The notes beneath the pieces are model-generated. The model ran no database searches and was not told the DNA's origin. It was given only the letters and a program-made list of their open reading frames with translations. From Streptococcus iniae (GTDB lineage Bacteria > Bacillota > Bacilli > Lactobacillales > Streptococcaceae): 64,000 nt of DNA. Shown piece after piece: positions 53,173 to 63,549 of this stretch. The translations under genes were made by a program, and so were the position numbers. The stretch is from positions 524,001 through 588,000 of the forward strand of contig NZ_CP132230.1 in NCBI RefSeq assembly GCF_030732225.1. Direction: 5' to 3'. The number at the start of each line of letters is the position of its first letter. The stretch's first letter is position 1.

Positions 53173-54916
53173 AAAAACACAGTGGCAGGTTTTTAAACGG
53201 TTGCTATCCTATTTGAAAACCTATAAGTTGTTAACAGGGCTTGCTTTAGGGCTTTTACTTCTGACAACTGTTATAAAGAGTTTTATTCCTTTGGTAGCCT
53301 CTTATTTTATTGATCACTATCTTGAAAATATTAACAATACAGCTTTTATTCTTTTGATAGGTTACTATGCTTTGTATCTTTTTCAGAGTATTATTCAATA
53401 TTTTGGAAATCTTTTCTTTGCTAAGGTTTCTTACCGTATTGTACGAGATATTCGCCGTGATGCCTTTGAGAATATGGAAAAATTGGGTATGTCTTATTTT
53501 GATAAAACTCCAGCTGGCTCAATTGTGTCTCGATTGACAAATGACACCGAAGCAATTAGCGATATGTTTTCTGGTTTACTATCAAGTTTCATATCAGCCA
53601 TCTTTATTTTTACTGTAACACTTTATACCATGCTGATGTTAGACGCAAGATTAACGGGTATTGTGCTGATTTTTGTTCCTTTTATCTTTATTTTGGTCAA
53701 TATCTACCGTGAAAAATCTGTCTCCGTTATCGCTAAAACAAGAAGTCTTTTGAGTGATATTAACACCAAACTTGCTGAAAGTATTGAAGGAATACGTATT
53801 ATTCAGGCTTTTGGACAAGAAGAAAGACTGAAAAGTGAGTTTGAATTAATCAACGAAGACCATGTTCATTATGCCAATAAATCAGTAGCCTTGGATAGTC
53901 TCTTTTTAAGACCTGCAATGTCTCTGTTGAAGTTATTAGCTTATGCTGTTTTGATGGCTTATTTTGGCTTTAAGGGGATTAATGGTGGACTGACAGCTGG
54001 TATCATGTATGCTTTTATTCAATACATTAACAGATTATTTGATCCCTTGATTGAAGTGACTCAAAATTTTTCAACCTTACAAACCTCTATGATTTCAGCA
54101 GGACGTGTCTTTACACTTATTGATGAAAAAAACTATGAGCCAGAGCAAATGGCATCTGATTTTCAGGTTAATGATGGTAATATTACTTTTAAAAATGTCT
54201 CTTTTTCATATGATGGTGTGAATCCTATTTTGGATGATATTTCATTTTCGGTGAAAAAAGGAGAAACCATTGCATTTGTAGGCGCAACTGGTTCTGGAAA
54301 ATCTTCAATTATCAATGTTTTTATGCGATTTTATGACTTTCAAAAAGGGCAGGTTTTGCTAGATGGCGTAGATATCAGACAATATAGTCAAAAAACGTTG
54401 CGTCAGTCAATAGGTTTGGTCTTACAAGATCCATTTTTGTATCATGGAACCATTGCCTCAAATATTAAAATGTATCAAGAAATGAGTGACGCGGAGGTAA
54501 AGGCTGCGGCGACATTTGTAGACGCTAATCAATTTATTGAAAAATTACCAGAAGCTTATAACTCTAAGGTGACAGAAAAAGGGGCAAGTTTCTCGACTGG
54601 TCAACGCCAACTGATTGCTTTTGCAAGAACTATTGCTAGTCATCCTAAAATTCTTATTTTAGATGAAGCAACTGCTAATATTGATTCTGCTACGGAGCAA
54701 ATTGTTCAAAATTCGTTAGCTAAAATGCGTCAAGGACGAACAACCATTGCAATTGCCCATCGCTTATCAACCATACAAGATGCAAATTGTATCTATGTTT
54801 TAGATAAAGGTAAAATTATTGAAAGTGGCAGCCATGAGCAATTGTTAGCTCAAAAAGGAACATATCATAAAATGTATCAACTGCAAGCCGGAATGATGGG
54901 CAAAGACAACTCGTAA
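53162..54916 (+). CDS. ABC exporter subunit 2, heterodimeric multidrug type
   Basis: Starting at the ATG at 53162 (GGAGGGGG upstream), the protein has 584 residues. Six membrane helices are followed by an ATPase domain with Walker A GATGSGKSS and Walker B ILILDEATANIDSATE, in which the catalytic Glu is present. The signature loop reads FSTGQRQ instead of LSGGQ, a typical deviation in YheH, BmrD and LmrD partners. Thus this half provides the catalytic Walker B Glu, while the signature of the other half completes the active site. The transported compounds are not predictable. Confidence 0.9.
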   Translation: MTTEKTQWQVFKRLLSYLKTYKLLTGLALGLLLLTTVIKSFIPLVASYFIDHYLENINNTAFILLIGYYALYLFQSIIQYFGNLFFAKVSYRIVRDIRRDAFENMEKLGMSYFDKTPAGSIVSRLTNDTEAISDMFSGLLSSFISAIFIFTVTLYTMLMLDARLTGIVLIFVPFIFILVNIYREKSVSVIAKTRSLLSDINTKLAESIEGIRIIQAFGQEERLKSEFELINEDHVHYANKSVALDSLFLRPAMSLLKLLAYAVLMAYFGFKGINGGLTAGIMYAFIQYINRLFDPLIEVTQNFSTLQTSMISAGRVFTLIDEKNYEPEQMASDFQVNDGNITFKNVSFSYDGVNPILDDISFSVKKGETIAFVGATGSGKSSIINVFMRFYDFQKGQVLLDGVDIRQYSQKTLRQSIGLVLQDPFLYHGTIASNIKMYQEMSDAEVKAAATFVDANQFIEKLPEAYNSKVTEKGASFSTGQRQLIAFARTIASHPKILILDEATANIDSATEQIVQNSLAKMRQGRTTIAIAHRLSTIQDANCIYVLDKGKIIESGSHEQLLAQKGTYHKMYQLQAGMMGKDNS

Positions 54917-54930
54917 TAGGGTTGTTTTTT
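54907..54930 (+). terminator. Terminator of the ABC exporter operon
   Basis: CAACTC and GGGTTG form a 6-bp stem with one G-U pair, followed by six T. The stem overlaps the stop codon and faces the convergent comC gene. Confidence 0.7.
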
Positions 54931-54932
54931 GA

Positions 54933-55583
54933 TTAGTGATAGAAAAACAAAGTAATAAGTAAACTAAAAGATAAGTATGGGATAAAGGGAATTTTCCTAC
55001 TTTTAAAAAGTAGGCAGGCGCTAACTCCTAAAAGACAAGCGATTTGGATAAGCCATAATAAGTGTGATAGAGAATATGTTAGTGATAAACTAGCAAGAAA
55101 AAGAAAGTCGCCAGATCCGATCGCTTTTAGCTTCCACTCTGCTAAAAACGCTAGGGTGAGAAAAAGTAGAAACAGAGTTGTGATAGGATAGAAAATTATC
55201 AGAAGTCCTGTAAAAATTAGCCAAAGAGTTAGAGGGTAAGAATGGTCACGTAAATCAAACAAAGATAATAGAAGGGAGCCGTATAAAATAGCCAAATCTG
55301 CCCAAGTGAGAAAGATTTGATGATAGGTTAGGCAAAGTAAGATTCCGCAAAAGAGTTCGATGAAAAAATAGGATAGGCTAAGCTTGATATGGCAGAAGCG
55401 GCATCGAAAACCATTAATCAGAACAGAAACAAGGGGGCATAAATCACGTATTTCTAAAGACTGCTGGCAGTTGTCACAAAAGCTTGGAGGAAAAAGGAGT
55501 GATTTTTCAGGGAATCGATACCAAGTTAACCCTATGAAGGAGCCGATACTCGCTCCTAAAGTAAAAAATAAAATTGTGTCCAT
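54933..55583 (-). CDS. comC: Type IV prepilin peptidase ComC (PilD-like)
   Basis: A 216-residue A24 aspartic peptidase that cleaves and methylates the ComG-type pseudopilins used for DNA uptake. Features in order: N-terminal helix ASIGSFIGLTWYRFP, the zinc-binding cysteine pairs CDNC and CRFC, and the two catalytic aspartates in LSLFDLRDHSYP and IGSGDFLFLA. About seven membrane helices. A SigX-type competence box ends only 7 nt before the ATG, so the mRNA is probably leaderless. It implies that the late competence regulon exists in this strain. Length is typical. Confidence 0.88.
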   Translation of the reverse strand: MDTILFFTLGASIGSFIGLTWYRFPEKSLLFPPSFCDNCQQSLEIRDLCPLVSVLINGFRCRFCHIKLSLSYFFIELFCGILLCLTYHQIFLTWADLAILYGSLLLSLFDLRDHSYPLTLWLIFTGLLIIFYPITTLFLLFLTLAFLAEWKLKAIGSGDFLFLASLSLTYSLSHLLWLIQIACLLGVSACLLFKSRKIPFIPYLSFSLLITLFFYH

Positions 55584-55590
55584 ACTTACT

Positions 55591-55598
55591 TATTCGAA
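55591..55598 (-). promoter_or_regulatory. Competence (CIN/com) box for SigX
   Basis: On the minus strand the sequence is TTCGAATA, one base from the streptococcal cin box TACGAATA, preceded by a T run as is usual. It should direct SigX (ComX) RNA polymerase to comC. Confidence 0.7.
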
Positions 55599-55698
55599 AA
55601 ATTTCTAAAGAAAAGAAAAAATCTTTTTTTCAGAAAAACAGAAAGCGATTGCACTATCTTCTTGAAATTACAGTAAGTTTTTGCTAAACTTTAGTTAT

Positions 55699-55941
55699 AT
55701 GAAAACATTATATGATGTGCAGCAACTGCTTAAAAATTTTGGTATTTATGTTTATATTGGCAAACGTCTTTATGATATTGAAGTGATGAAGATTGAGTTG
55801 AAACGTATCTATGATAATGGTTTATTAGACAAAACGGATTATATAAATGCTGAGCTTGTTTTGCGTCAAGAGCACAGACTAGAATTAGAAAAGGAAAGTA
55901 AAAAAGGAAACAAAAATGGCACAAAAACTACTGGGAATTGA
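55699..55941 (+). CDS. YqgQ family protein (DUF910)
   Basis: An 80-residue helical protein starting MKTLYDVQQLLKNFGIYVYI and containing DIEVMKIELKRIYDNGLLD, the core of the YqgQ family. The C-terminal 15 residues are lysine-rich and overlap the glucokinase start by 26 bp. The same yqgQ-glk pair occurs in Bacillus and other streptococci, which suggests a link with glucose phosphorylation, but no activity is known. The TTG at 55681 lies in the likely promoter and is not used. Confidence 0.85.
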   Translation: MKTLYDVQQLLKNFGIYVYIGKRLYDIEVMKIELKRIYDNGLLDKTDYINAELVLRQEHRLELEKESKKGNKNGTKTTGN

Positions 55942-56887
55942 TTTAGGTGGAACAACGGTTAAATTTGGAATTTTGACATTAGACGGTCAGGTTCAAGAAA
56001 AATGGGCTATTGAAACGAATGTTTTAGAAAATGGAAAGCACATTGTTCCTGATATTGTTGCTTCGATTAAGCACCGTTTGGAATTGTATGGATTAGATAA
56101 GTCTGATTTTGCAGGAATTGGAATGGGGTCACCTGGAGCGGTAGATCGTGACCATAAGACAGTAACTGGTGCTTTCAATCTGAACTGGAAAGACACTCAA
56201 GAAGTAGGCTCTGTTATTGAAAAAGAGACGGGAATTCCTTTTGCAATTGATAATGATGCTAACGTTGCAGCTCTAGGAGAACGTTGGATTGGAGCAGGAG
56301 AAAACAATCCCGATGTTGTTTTTATGACTCTTGGAACGGGTGTTGGTGGTGGTATTGTTGCAGATGGTAACCTTATCCACGGCGTTGCTGGTGCTGGTGG
56401 TGAGATTGGTCATATGATTGTGGAACCTGAAAATGGTTTTGCTTGTACTTGTGGTAGCAAGGGTTGCCTTGAAACAGTTGCCTCTGCGACAGGGGTTGTC
56501 AAAGTAGCACGTCTTCTGGCTGAAAGTTACGAAGGTGACTCATCAATTAAAGCTGCGATTGACAATGGTGATGCTGTAAGCTCAAAAGATATTTTTGAGG
56601 CAGCGCAATCAGGAGATGCTTTTGCTAATTCAGTAGTAGATAAAGTGTCTTTCTATCTTGGTCTTGCGTCAGCTAATATTTCAAATATTCTTAATCCAGA
56701 TTCAGTTGTTATTGGTGGAGGCGTGTCAGCAGCAGGAGAATTTTTACGCTCGCGGGTTGAAAGTAACTTCCAACGATTTACGTTTCCTCAGGTTCGTCAA
56801 TCAACAAAAATTAAAATTGCTGAGCTAGGAAATGATGCTGGTATTATTGGTGCGGCGAGTTTAGCTAGCCAATTCGTAATAGCTTAG
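55916..56887 (+). CDS. glk: Glucokinase (ROK family)
   Basis: The 323-residue enzyme phosphorylates glucose with ATP. It shows the phosphate loop GIDLGGTTVKFG, IGMGSPGAV, the zinc-binding ROK signature with CTCGSKGCLETVAS and the late NPDSVVIGGGVS. Length is normal. The start lies inside yqgQ with AAAGGAAA upstream. It handles free glucose from internal sugars that enter without phosphorylation. The rhodanese-like gene follows after 9 bp. Confidence 0.96.
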   Translation: MAQKLLGIDLGGTTVKFGILTLDGQVQEKWAIETNVLENGKHIVPDIVASIKHRLELYGLDKSDFAGIGMGSPGAVDRDHKTVTGAFNLNWKDTQEVGSVIEKETGIPFAIDNDANVAALGERWIGAGENNPDVVFMTLGTGVGGGIVADGNLIHGVAGAGGEIGHMIVEPENGFACTCGSKGCLETVASATGVVKVARLLAESYEGDSSIKAAIDNGDAVSSKDIFEAAQSGDAFANSVVDKVSFYLGLASANISNILNPDSVVIGGGVSAAGEFLRSRVESNFQRFTFPQVRQSTKIKIAELGNDAGIIGAASLASQFVIA

Positions 56888-56896
56888 GAGGACATT

Positions 56897-57283
56897 ATGA
56901 CACCAATTACTATCTTGTTATGGGTATTGTTGTTAGCAACCCTTGCCTATTTTGTTTGGAATTATTTTGCTTTTAAAAAAATGGCAAAACACATTGATAA
57001 TGCAAGGTTTAAAGAAATGATGCATTACAGTCAAATTATTGATTTAAGAGACCCTGTGTCTTTCCGAAAAAAACACATTATTGGGGCACGAAATTTCCCG
57101 ATTCAACAGTTTGATGCATCGCTAAAAGCTTTGCGAAAAGACAAGCCTGTCTTGATTTATGAAGCTGTCAGATCTAATAATGCACCCAGAGCAATCAAAA
57201 AATTGAAAAAGGCTGGTTTTACGGATCTATATTTCCTTAAAGATGGCATTGATTATTGGGATGGCAAACTTAAAGAAAACTAA
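56897..57283 (+). CDS. Membrane-anchored rhodanese-like protein lacking the active cysteine
   Basis: The 128-residue protein has an N-terminal membrane helix (TILLWVLLLATLAYFVWNYF) and a rhodanese fold (IIDLRDPVSFRKKHIIGARNFP; later GFTDLYFLKDGIDYW). At the active-site loop the usual Cys is absent: the sequence is LIYEAVRSNNAPRA. It therefore cannot be a normal sulfurtransferase. This GlpE-like membrane family is usual next to glk in streptococci. It may serve in binding or sensing. A terminator follows. Confidence 0.85.
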   Translation: MTPITILLWVLLLATLAYFVWNYFAFKKMAKHIDNARFKEMMHYSQIIDLRDPVSFRKKHIIGARNFPIQQFDASLKALRKDKPVLIYEAVRSNNAPRAIKKLKKAGFTDLYFLKDGIDYWDGKLKEN

Positions 57284-57292
57284 TCTATTTTG

Positions 57293-57317
57293 AGGCTAGG
57301 AAAAACTAGCCTTTTTG
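57293..57317 (+). terminator. Terminator of the yqgQ-glk operon
   Basis: AGGCTAG and CTAGCCT form a perfect 7-bp stem with an A-rich loop, followed by five T. Confidence 0.87.
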
Positions 57318-57455
57318 TTTGGACTGATTTTCATGAAAGGGTAAAAGTGGGACTGAAAACGTTTATATATTAGCAATTGGTAAAAATGCGTGCAAAATAG
57401 ATGATGAAGTGGTATACTTGTTTAGTTAAAAATAAATAAGCTACAAGAGGAAAAA

Positions 57456-59297
57456 ATGACACAATTTAGAGAAGATATCCGTAACGTTGCCATCATCGCT
57501 CACGTTGACCACGGAAAAACAACACTTGTTGATGAACTGTTGAAACAATCACATACACTTGATGAGCGTAAAGAGTTACAAGAACGTGCGATGGATTCAA
57601 ACGATATTGAAAAAGAGCGCGGTATCACAATTCTTGCTAAAAATACAGCTGTTGCCTACAATGATACACGTATCAATATTATGGACACACCAGGACACGC
57701 GGACTTTGGTGGAGAAGTTGAACGTATCATGAAAATGGTTGACGGAGTAGTCCTTGTTGTTGATGCTTATGAAGGAACAATGCCACAAACACGTTTCGTA
57801 TTGAAAAAAGCATTAGAACAAGATCTTACACCAATTGTTGTTGTTAATAAAATTGATAAACCATCAGCGCGTCCGGCAGAAGTTGTTGATGAAGTTTTAG
57901 AGTTGTTCATTGAGCTTGGAGCTGATGATGAACAGTTAGAATTCCCAGTTGTTTATGTATCTGCTATTAATGGAACATCATCACTTTCAGATGATCCTGC
58001 TGATCAAGAACATACAATGGCACCAATCTTTGACACAATTATTGAGCATATTCCTGCACCAGTTGATAATTCAGATGAACCGCTTCAATTCCAAGTGTCA
58101 CTCTTAGATTATAATGACTTTGTTGGTCGTATTGGTATTGGACGCGTCTTTCGTGGTAGTGTTAAGGTTGGGGATAATGTTACCCTTTCAAAACTTGATG
58201 GCAGTACGAAAAACTTCCGTGTTACCAAATTATTTGGTTTCTTTGGTCTAGAACGCCGTGAAATCCAAGAAGCTAAAGCAGGGGATTTAATTGCTGTTTC
58301 AGGTATGGAAGATATCTTTGTTGGAGAAACCATTACACCGACAAATGCTATTGAACCATTACCAATTCTTCGTATTGATGAACCAACCCTTCAAATGACT
58401 TTCTTGGTTAATAATTCACCATTTGCAGGTCGTGAAGGAAAATGGATTACATCTCGTAAGATTGAAGAACGTCTTCTTGCAGAATTGCAAACAGACGTAT
58501 CACTTCGTATTGACCCAACAGATTCTCCAGATAAATGGACTGTTTCAGGTCGTGGAGAACTTCATTTGTCAATCTTGATTGAGACAATGCGTCGTGAAGG
58601 CTATGAGCTTCAAGTATCACGTCCAGAAGTTATCATCAAAGAAGTTGATGGCGTTAAGATGGAGCCTTTTGAACGTGTTCAAATTGACACACCAGAAGAA
58701 TACCAAGGTGCAATCATTCAATCCCTTTCAGAACGTAAAGGTGACATGCTTGATATGCAAATGGTTGGTAACGGACAAACCCGTTTGATCTTCTTGATTC
58801 CAGCTCGTGGTTTGATTGGTTACTCTACTGAGTTCTTGTCAATGACACGTGGTTATGGTATCATGAACCACACCTTTGACCAATACATGCCAGTAGTTGC
58901 AGGTGAAATCGGTGGTCGTCATCGCGGAGCCCTTGTTTCAATTGATAATGGTAAAGCAACAACCTATTCAATCATGCGTGTTGAAGAACGTGGAACCATT
59001 TTTGTAAACCCAGGTACTGAGGTTTATGAAGGGATGATTGTTGGTGAAAACTCACGTGATAATGACCTTGGGGTCAATATCACAACAGCTAAACAAATGA
59101 CAAATGTCCGTTCAGCTAATAAAGATCAAACATCAGTCATCAAGACTCCTCGTATTTTAACCCTTGAAGAGTCTTTAGAATTCTTGAATGACGATGAATA
59201 CATGGAAGTAACACCAGAATCAATCCGCCTGCGTAAACAAATTTTAAACAAAGCAGCGCGTGATAAAGCTAATAAAAAGAAAAAATCTGCGGAATAA
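57456..59297 (+). CDS. typA: Ribosome-associated GTPase TypA/BipA
   Basis: A 613-residue translation-factor GTPase. The G1 loop AHVDHGKTT is at residues 15-23, switch II is [13 protein letters not shown] and the guanine motif is VVNKIDK. Domains II, III and V and the TypA-specific C-terminal domain (about 480-600) follow. It binds the 70S ribosome and is needed for 50S assembly at low temperature and stress. It is transcribed alone, with a TATACT promoter near 57414 and a GAGG site. Confidence 0.96.
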   Translation: MTQFREDIRNVAIIAHVDHGKTTLVDELLKQSHTLDERKELQERAMDSNDIEKERGITILAKNTAVAYNDTRINIMDTPGHADFGGEVERIMKMVDGVVLVVDAYEGTMPQTRFVLKKALEQDLTPIVVVNKIDKPSARPAEVVDEVLELFIELGADDEQLEFPVVYVSAINGTSSLSDDPADQEHTMAPIFDTIIEHIPAPVDNSDEPLQFQVSLLDYNDFVGRIGIGRVFRGSVKVGDNVTLSKLDGSTKNFRVTKLFGFFGLERREIQEAKAGDLIAVSGMEDIFVGETITPTNAIEPLPILRIDEPTLQMTFLVNNSPFAGREGKWITSRKIEERLLAELQTDVSLRIDPTDSPDKWTVSGRGELHLSILIETMRREGYELQVSRPEVIIKEVDGVKMEPFERVQIDTPEEYQGAIIQSLSERKGDMLDMQMVGNGQTRLIFLIPARGLIGYSTEFLSMTRGYGIMNHTFDQYMPVVAGEIGGRHRGALVSIDNGKATTYSIMRVEERGTIFVNPGTEVYEGMIVGENSRDNDLGVNITTAKQMTNVRSANKDQTSVIKTPRILTLEESLEFLNDDEYMEVTPESIRLRKQILNKAARDKANKKKKSAE

Positions 59298-59329
59298 ACG
59301 AATTGCAAATCATTTAAAGCAGGCATAAG

Positions 59330-59373
59330 AAAAAGGTTTTTAGAAGGTTACTTACTTTTTAAAAATCTTTTTG
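59330..59373 (+). terminator. Terminator after typA
   Basis: A long A/T-rich stem (about 20 bp with few mismatches) around TTAC, ending in TCTTTTT. Confidence 0.65.
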
Positions 59374-59421
59374 TGTCTGTTAAACAGTTGCTATTTTGTG
59401 CTGTTTAGAAAGAGAGTTATT

Positions 59422-59661
59422 GTGTTTTACTTCATTATTGCGGTATTAATTGTTTTATACTATTTCTTTATGGCACCTGATAGTATCAAAAACACCTTAA
59501 ACATGATTGGGCTTGTAGCTATTACAGCTTTGTTATTGGTTCTTTCTGTTATGAGTATTGTCAAAATTATGCAATCACCTCCAGAAATTTTTGTGGCACT
59601 TGCGATGATTATTTTGGCCTATTTTGCTCTTAAAGATGTCATAAAAATGCCTAAAAAATAA
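59422..59661 (+). CDS. DUF3165 family small membrane protein
   Basis: The GTG at 59422 with AAAGAGAG upstream is the likely start; the longer open frame to 59371 would begin inside the typA terminator. The 79-residue protein is nearly all membrane: three helices (VFYFIIAVLIVLYYFFM, NMIGLVAITALLLVLSVMS and VALAMIILAYFAL), with a basic C-terminus KMPKK. It is a streptococcal family between typA and murD. No function is known. Confidence 0.8.
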   Translation: MFYFIIAVLIVLYYFFMAPDSIKNTLNMIGLVAITALLLVLSVMSIVKIMQSPPEIFVALAMIILAYFALKDVIKMPKK

Positions 59662-59666
59662 AAATG

Positions 59667-59699
59667 AAAAAGGAATACAGTTTGGTTTTCCTTTTTTTC
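59667..59699 (+). terminator. Terminator after the DUF3165 gene
   Basis: AAAAAGGAA pairs with TTCCTTTTT (a few flanking mismatches), followed by T. Confidence 0.72.
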
Positions 59700-59828
59700 T
59701 ATACCATTTCCTTATTACTATGGGAACAGAAAATGGTTTATTTACTCCTCTCGCTTAAAATCTTGAAAAAGGCAGTAAATAAAGGTAAAATAGTAAAGGA
59801 TTAGAATAGATTGAGTGGGTTTTCGACA

Positions 59829-61187
59829 ATGAAGAAGATTACAAATTTTAAAAATAAGAAAGTTCTTGTTCTGGGTTTAGCTAAATCAGGACAGGCAGCA
59901 GCACGCCTTTTAAACCAGTTGGGGGCTATGGTCACTGTTAATGATGGCAAAACTTTTGAAGAAAATCCAGAGGCTCAGTCCTTATTGGCTGAAGGGATCA
60001 AAGTTATCTGTGGAAGTCATCCTCTAACACTTTTGGATGAAAATTTTGAAGTCGTGATTAAAAATCCAGGGATTCCCTATCGTAATCCTATGGTAAAAAA
60101 AGCTTTAGACAAAGAGATTCCAATTCTGACCGAAGTTGAATTGGCTTATTTGGTTTCTGAGGCTCCAATCATTGCTATCACAGGTTCAAACGGAAAAACA
60201 ACCACAACAACAATGATTGCTGACATTTTAAAACATGGCGGACAATCAGCACTCTTATCAGGGAATATTGGTTTTCCAGCTTCGGAAGTTGCTATTGCAG
60301 CAGAGTCATCAGACACCCTTGTAATGGAGTTATCATCGTTTCAATTGATGGGAGTGCAAGCTTTCCATCCACACATTGCCTTGATTACAAACCTAATGCC
60401 AAGTCATTTGGACTATCATGGCACTTTCCAGGAGTATGTAGCAGCAAAATGGAATGTCCAAAACAACATGACCCCAGAAGATTTTGTGATTTTGAATGCC
60501 AACCAAGCCATATCAAAAGAGTTAGCTCAAAACACTAGAGCGCAAGTTATTTACTTTTCAACTACTGAAAAAATCAATGGTGCTTATCTTTTTGAAGGCA
60601 AACTCTATTACCAAGGGGACTATATAATGGATGCTGATCAAATTGGTGTCCCGGGCAGCCATAATATTGAAAATGCTCTTGCAGCTATTAGCGTTGCAAA
60701 ATTATCAGGCCTATCAAATCAAGTCATTGCAGAAAGTATTTCACGTTTTAGTGGGGTTAAACATCGCCTCCAATTTGTCGGCGCTATTGATGGCGTGCGC
60801 TTTTACAATGATAGCAAATCAACCAACATTTTAGCTTGTCAAAAAGCTTTATCGGGCTTTGCTAATGAGCATTTGATTTTGATTGCCGGTGGTTTAGACC
60901 GAGGGAATGAATTTGATGAATTAGTACCTGACATTGTAGGACTGAAAAAAATGATTGTCCTAGGAGAGTCAGCTGAAAAAATGAAAGCGGCAGCTGAAAA
61001 AGCTGGCGTAACTTGTCTTAAGGCTAAAGATGTAGCAGATGCAACTCGCATGGCTAAAGAAGTTGCCCAAGCAGGAGATACCATTTTACTTAGTCCAGCC
61101 AATGCCAGTTGGGATATGTATAAGAACTTTGAAATCCGTGGAGAAGAATTTCTGTCAGCTTACCGTGACTTAAAAGGAGATGCCTAA
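59829..61187 (+). CDS. murD: UDP-N-acetylmuramoylalanine-D-glutamate ligase
   Basis: From the ATG at 59829 the enzyme has 452 residues. It adds D-glutamate to UDP-MurNAc-L-Ala in peptidoglycan synthesis. The N-terminal UDP-binding domain holds [17 protein letters not shown]. The central Mur ligase domain has the P-loop [13 protein letters not shown] and the C-terminal domain has [16 protein letters not shown] / TAAAAT promoter (17-bp spacer) lies at about 59764-59792. The open frame reaching to TTG at 59811 is possible but has no good ribosome binding site. It overlaps murG by one base. Confidence 0.95.
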   Translation: MKKITNFKNKKVLVLGLAKSGQAAARLLNQLGAMVTVNDGKTFEENPEAQSLLAEGIKVICGSHPLTLLDENFEVVIKNPGIPYRNPMVKKALDKEIPILTEVELAYLVSEAPIIAITGSNGKTTTTTMIADILKHGGQSALLSGNIGFPASEVAIAAESSDTLVMELSSFQLMGVQAFHPHIALITNLMPSHLDYHGTFQEYVAAKWNVQNNMTPEDFVILNANQAISKELAQNTRAQVIYFSTTEKINGAYLFEGKLYYQGDYIMDADQIGVPGSHNIENALAAISVAKLSGLSNQVIAESISRFSGVKHRLQFVGAIDGVRFYNDSKSTNILACQKALSGFANEHLILIAGGLDRGNEFDELVPDIVGLKKMIVLGESAEKMKAAAEKAGVTCLKAKDVADATRMAKEVAQAGDTILLSPANASWDMYKNFEIRGEEFLSAYRDLKGDA

Positions 61188-62266
61188 TGCGCCAAAAGAG
61201 AATGGTATTTACCGGTGGTGGGACAGTTGGTCATGTGACCTTGAATTTGCTTTTGATTCCAAAATTTATAAAAGATGGTTGGGAAATTCATTATATTGGT
61301 GACAAAAATGGCATCGAATACAAGGAAATTCAAAAATCAGGATTGGCAGTAAACTTTCATGGTATCAAAACAGGCAAACTCAGACGATATTTCTCATGGC
61401 AAAATCTTTTAGATGCTTTTAAGGTTGGTATTGGTCTTTTGCAGTCGCTGATGATTATTGCAAGATTGAAACCGCAAGCTCTCTTTTCAAAAGGGGGATT
61501 TGTTTCAGTGCCTCCTGTTATAGCTGCAAGATTAGCAGGTGTTCCAGTTTTTGTCCATGAATCTGATTTATCAATGGGCCTTGCTAATAAAATTGCTTCT
61601 AAATTTGCCACAACCATGTACACAACATTTAAACAAGAACAAGCACTTCCAATCATGAAACATGTTGGAGCTGTAACAAAAGTTAAGAAAGATGATAGTG
61701 TTTTTGACCATGAAATCAGAGCAATAAGAGCTAGCTTTGACCCTGCTTTAAAAACCTTGCTTTTTATTGGTGGTTCAGCTGGAGCAAATGTTTTCAATCG
61801 CTTCATTGATGACAATGAAGCCTTGATGACTCAATTTAACGTGATTAATATTACTGGAGATCCTCAGTTGAATGCTAGTCAAAAGAATCTCTACCGTATT
61901 GATTATGTGACAGATTTATATCAAGCTTTGATGAATCAAGCTGATGTTGTTGTGACAAGAGGTGGTTCAAATACAATTTTTGAATTGTTGGCAATGACAA
62001 AACTGCAAATTATTATTCCCCTAGGCAAGGAAGCAAGTCGTGGTGACCAACTAGAAAATGCCCAGTATTTTGAAAAGCATCATTATGCTAGACAACTTAG
62101 TGAGGACTCTCTAAGTTTGGAAAAATTGATTGAAGAAGTTAATGCTTTGCTAAAAAATCAAGAGTCTTATAAAGATGCCATGAGACAATCACACGAAATC
62201 ACATCACCAGAAAGGTTTTATGAGTTGTTGAGGGCTGATATAAGTTCCAAAACAAAGGATAGGTAG
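61187..62266 (+). CDS. murG: Undecaprenyl-PP-MurNAc-pentapeptide GlcNAc transferase
   Basis: The 359-residue GT28 glycosyltransferase makes lipid II from lipid I at the inner face of the membrane. The N-terminal loop [13 protein letters not shown] and the C-terminal UDP-GlcNAc pocket ([28 protein letters not shown]) are complete. It starts in the stop codon of murD (TAATG) and is followed without gap by divIB. Confidence 0.96.
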   Translation: MRQKRMVFTGGGTVGHVTLNLLLIPKFIKDGWEIHYIGDKNGIEYKEIQKSGLAVNFHGIKTGKLRRYFSWQNLLDAFKVGIGLLQSLMIIARLKPQALFSKGGFVSVPPVIAARLAGVPVFVHESDLSMGLANKIASKFATTMYTTFKQEQALPIMKHVGAVTKVKKDDSVFDHEIRAIRASFDPALKTLLFIGGSAGANVFNRFIDDNEALMTQFNVINITGDPQLNASQKNLYRIDYVTDLYQALMNQADVVVTRGGSNTIFELLAMTKLQIIIPLGKEASRGDQLENAQYFEKHHYARQLSEDSLSLEKLIEEVNALLKNQESYKDAMRQSHEITSPERFYELLRADISSKTKDR

Positions 62267-63460
62267 ATGACAAAAAATAAGAAAAAAACCGAAAATCAAC
62301 CTGTTAACTTAAGTGAATGGCAGAAGCGAAATATTGAATTTTTGGAGAAAAAAAGACTTCAAGAAGAAGAGGAAGAAAAACGAAGAGAAAAACTTCTTCT
62401 TGAAAAAAAAGCTGAGTTTCAAAAAGAACAAGAAGAAGTAGTATCCGAAATTTCCGAAGAAGATGAACAAGTAAGTACAGAAGAAATTGCTGTAGAAGAA
62501 ACAGTAGTTGAGGAAGAAAGAGAACAAAACGTTGAGCAAGAGTCTCTAAAAACTCTGAAAACTAAAAAAGTTAAAAGAGAAAAAAGCAGACGAGAATTGG
62601 CTTTTATTAAGGCAATTCCAGTTCTATTAATCAGCCTTTTAATGCTATCAGGGTCACTTTTTATGCTGACACCATATAGTAAAAATAAAGTTTTTTCGAC
62701 CAAAGGGAATAAGCATACCAGTCTGACAGAACTCATTGATCAAAGTAAAATTAAAGACAGTGATTACATTTCAAAGGTTTGGTTATCATCCAGTAAGTTT
62801 GAAACTGCAATTAAAAATGCTAATCCCTGGATAAAAGTTGTTTTGATAAGTTATGATTTTCCTAATCGTTTTACATTTGACGTTAAGGAGTATAATATTA
62901 TTGCTTATGCACAAGAAGAAAATGGCTTACAACCTATTCTTGAAAATGGTCGACGTGTTGATATGGTCAATCATTCAAAGTTACCAAAATCTTATTTGAT
63001 TATTAATCTAAAAGACGAAACAGCTATTCAGAATCTTGTTAAAGATTTGACCAAGTTGCCCAAAGAATTAGTGAAAAATATTAAATCGGTCTCTTCTATA
63101 GATTCAAAAGTGACTCAAGATTTATTATTAATTGAACTGCATGACGGCAACCTTGTGCGAGTTCCGCAATCTCAATTGCTTGAAAAAATGCCTTATTATC
63201 CAAAAGTTAAAGGAAAAACAGAAGGTGCTGTTATTGTCGATATGGAAGTTGGTATTTATTCAACAACAAGTGATATTGAAGCGACTCCAGCAACCCCAAT
63301 TGAAAATAAAGAGGCCCTTAAACAAAAGACAAAAGAGCAACAAGAGTCTTCTGAAAATCAAGAAAATGGACAAACTGCTAGCAATGAAACAGGTCAATCT
63401 TCAGGAGAAGAAGTGCCAACACAACCTGGAACTCCAACTTCAGCTCCAGCAGTCCAATAG
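62267..63460 (+). CDS. ftsQ: Cell-division protein DivIB/FtsQ
   Basis: A 397-residue bitopic protein. Residues 1-110 are a highly charged Glu/Lys cytoplasmic region (EEEEEKRREKLLLEKKAEF). One membrane helix (AIPVLLISLLMLSGSLFML) follows, then the POTRA domain (VWLSSSKFETAIKNANPW) and beta domain. The tail of about 65 residues is Gln/Ser/Thr/Pro-rich and probably unstructured outside the cell. It bridges FtsL and FtsB in the divisome. Its ATG starts directly after the murG stop. Normally ftsA and ftsZ would follow; here an IS lies antisense. Confidence 0.93.
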   Translation: MTKNKKKTENQPVNLSEWQKRNIEFLEKKRLQEEEEEKRREKLLLEKKAEFQKEQEEVVSEISEEDEQVSTEEIAVEETVVEEEREQNVEQESLKTLKTKKVKREKSRRELAFIKAIPVLLISLLMLSGSLFMLTPYSKNKVFSTKGNKHTSLTELIDQSKIKDSDYISKVWLSSSKFETAIKNANPWIKVVLISYDFPNRFTFDVKEYNIIAYAQEENGLQPILENGRRVDMVNHSKLPKSYLIINLKDETAIQNLVKDLTKLPKELVKNIKSVSSIDSKVTQDLLLIELHDGNLVRVPQSQLLEKMPYYPKVKGKTEGAVIVDMEVGIYSTTSDIEATPATPIENKEALKQKTKEQQESSENQENGQTASNETGQSSGEEVPTQPGTPTSAPAVQ

Positions 63461-63549
63461 TAGGAAAATTGGTCTTGACAAAGACTTAAAGTATCAGATT
63501 TTAGAATAAAAATTAAATTGACAAAAAAGAGCTAAATTTCAAGTCCAAG

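Noticed and set aside
62309..62736. Two minus-strand ORFs rich in Phe/Ser inside the divIB gene
   Set aside because: They are the complement of the Glu/Lys-rich part of divIB. The low-complexity composition mirrors the real gene and there is no ribosome binding site.
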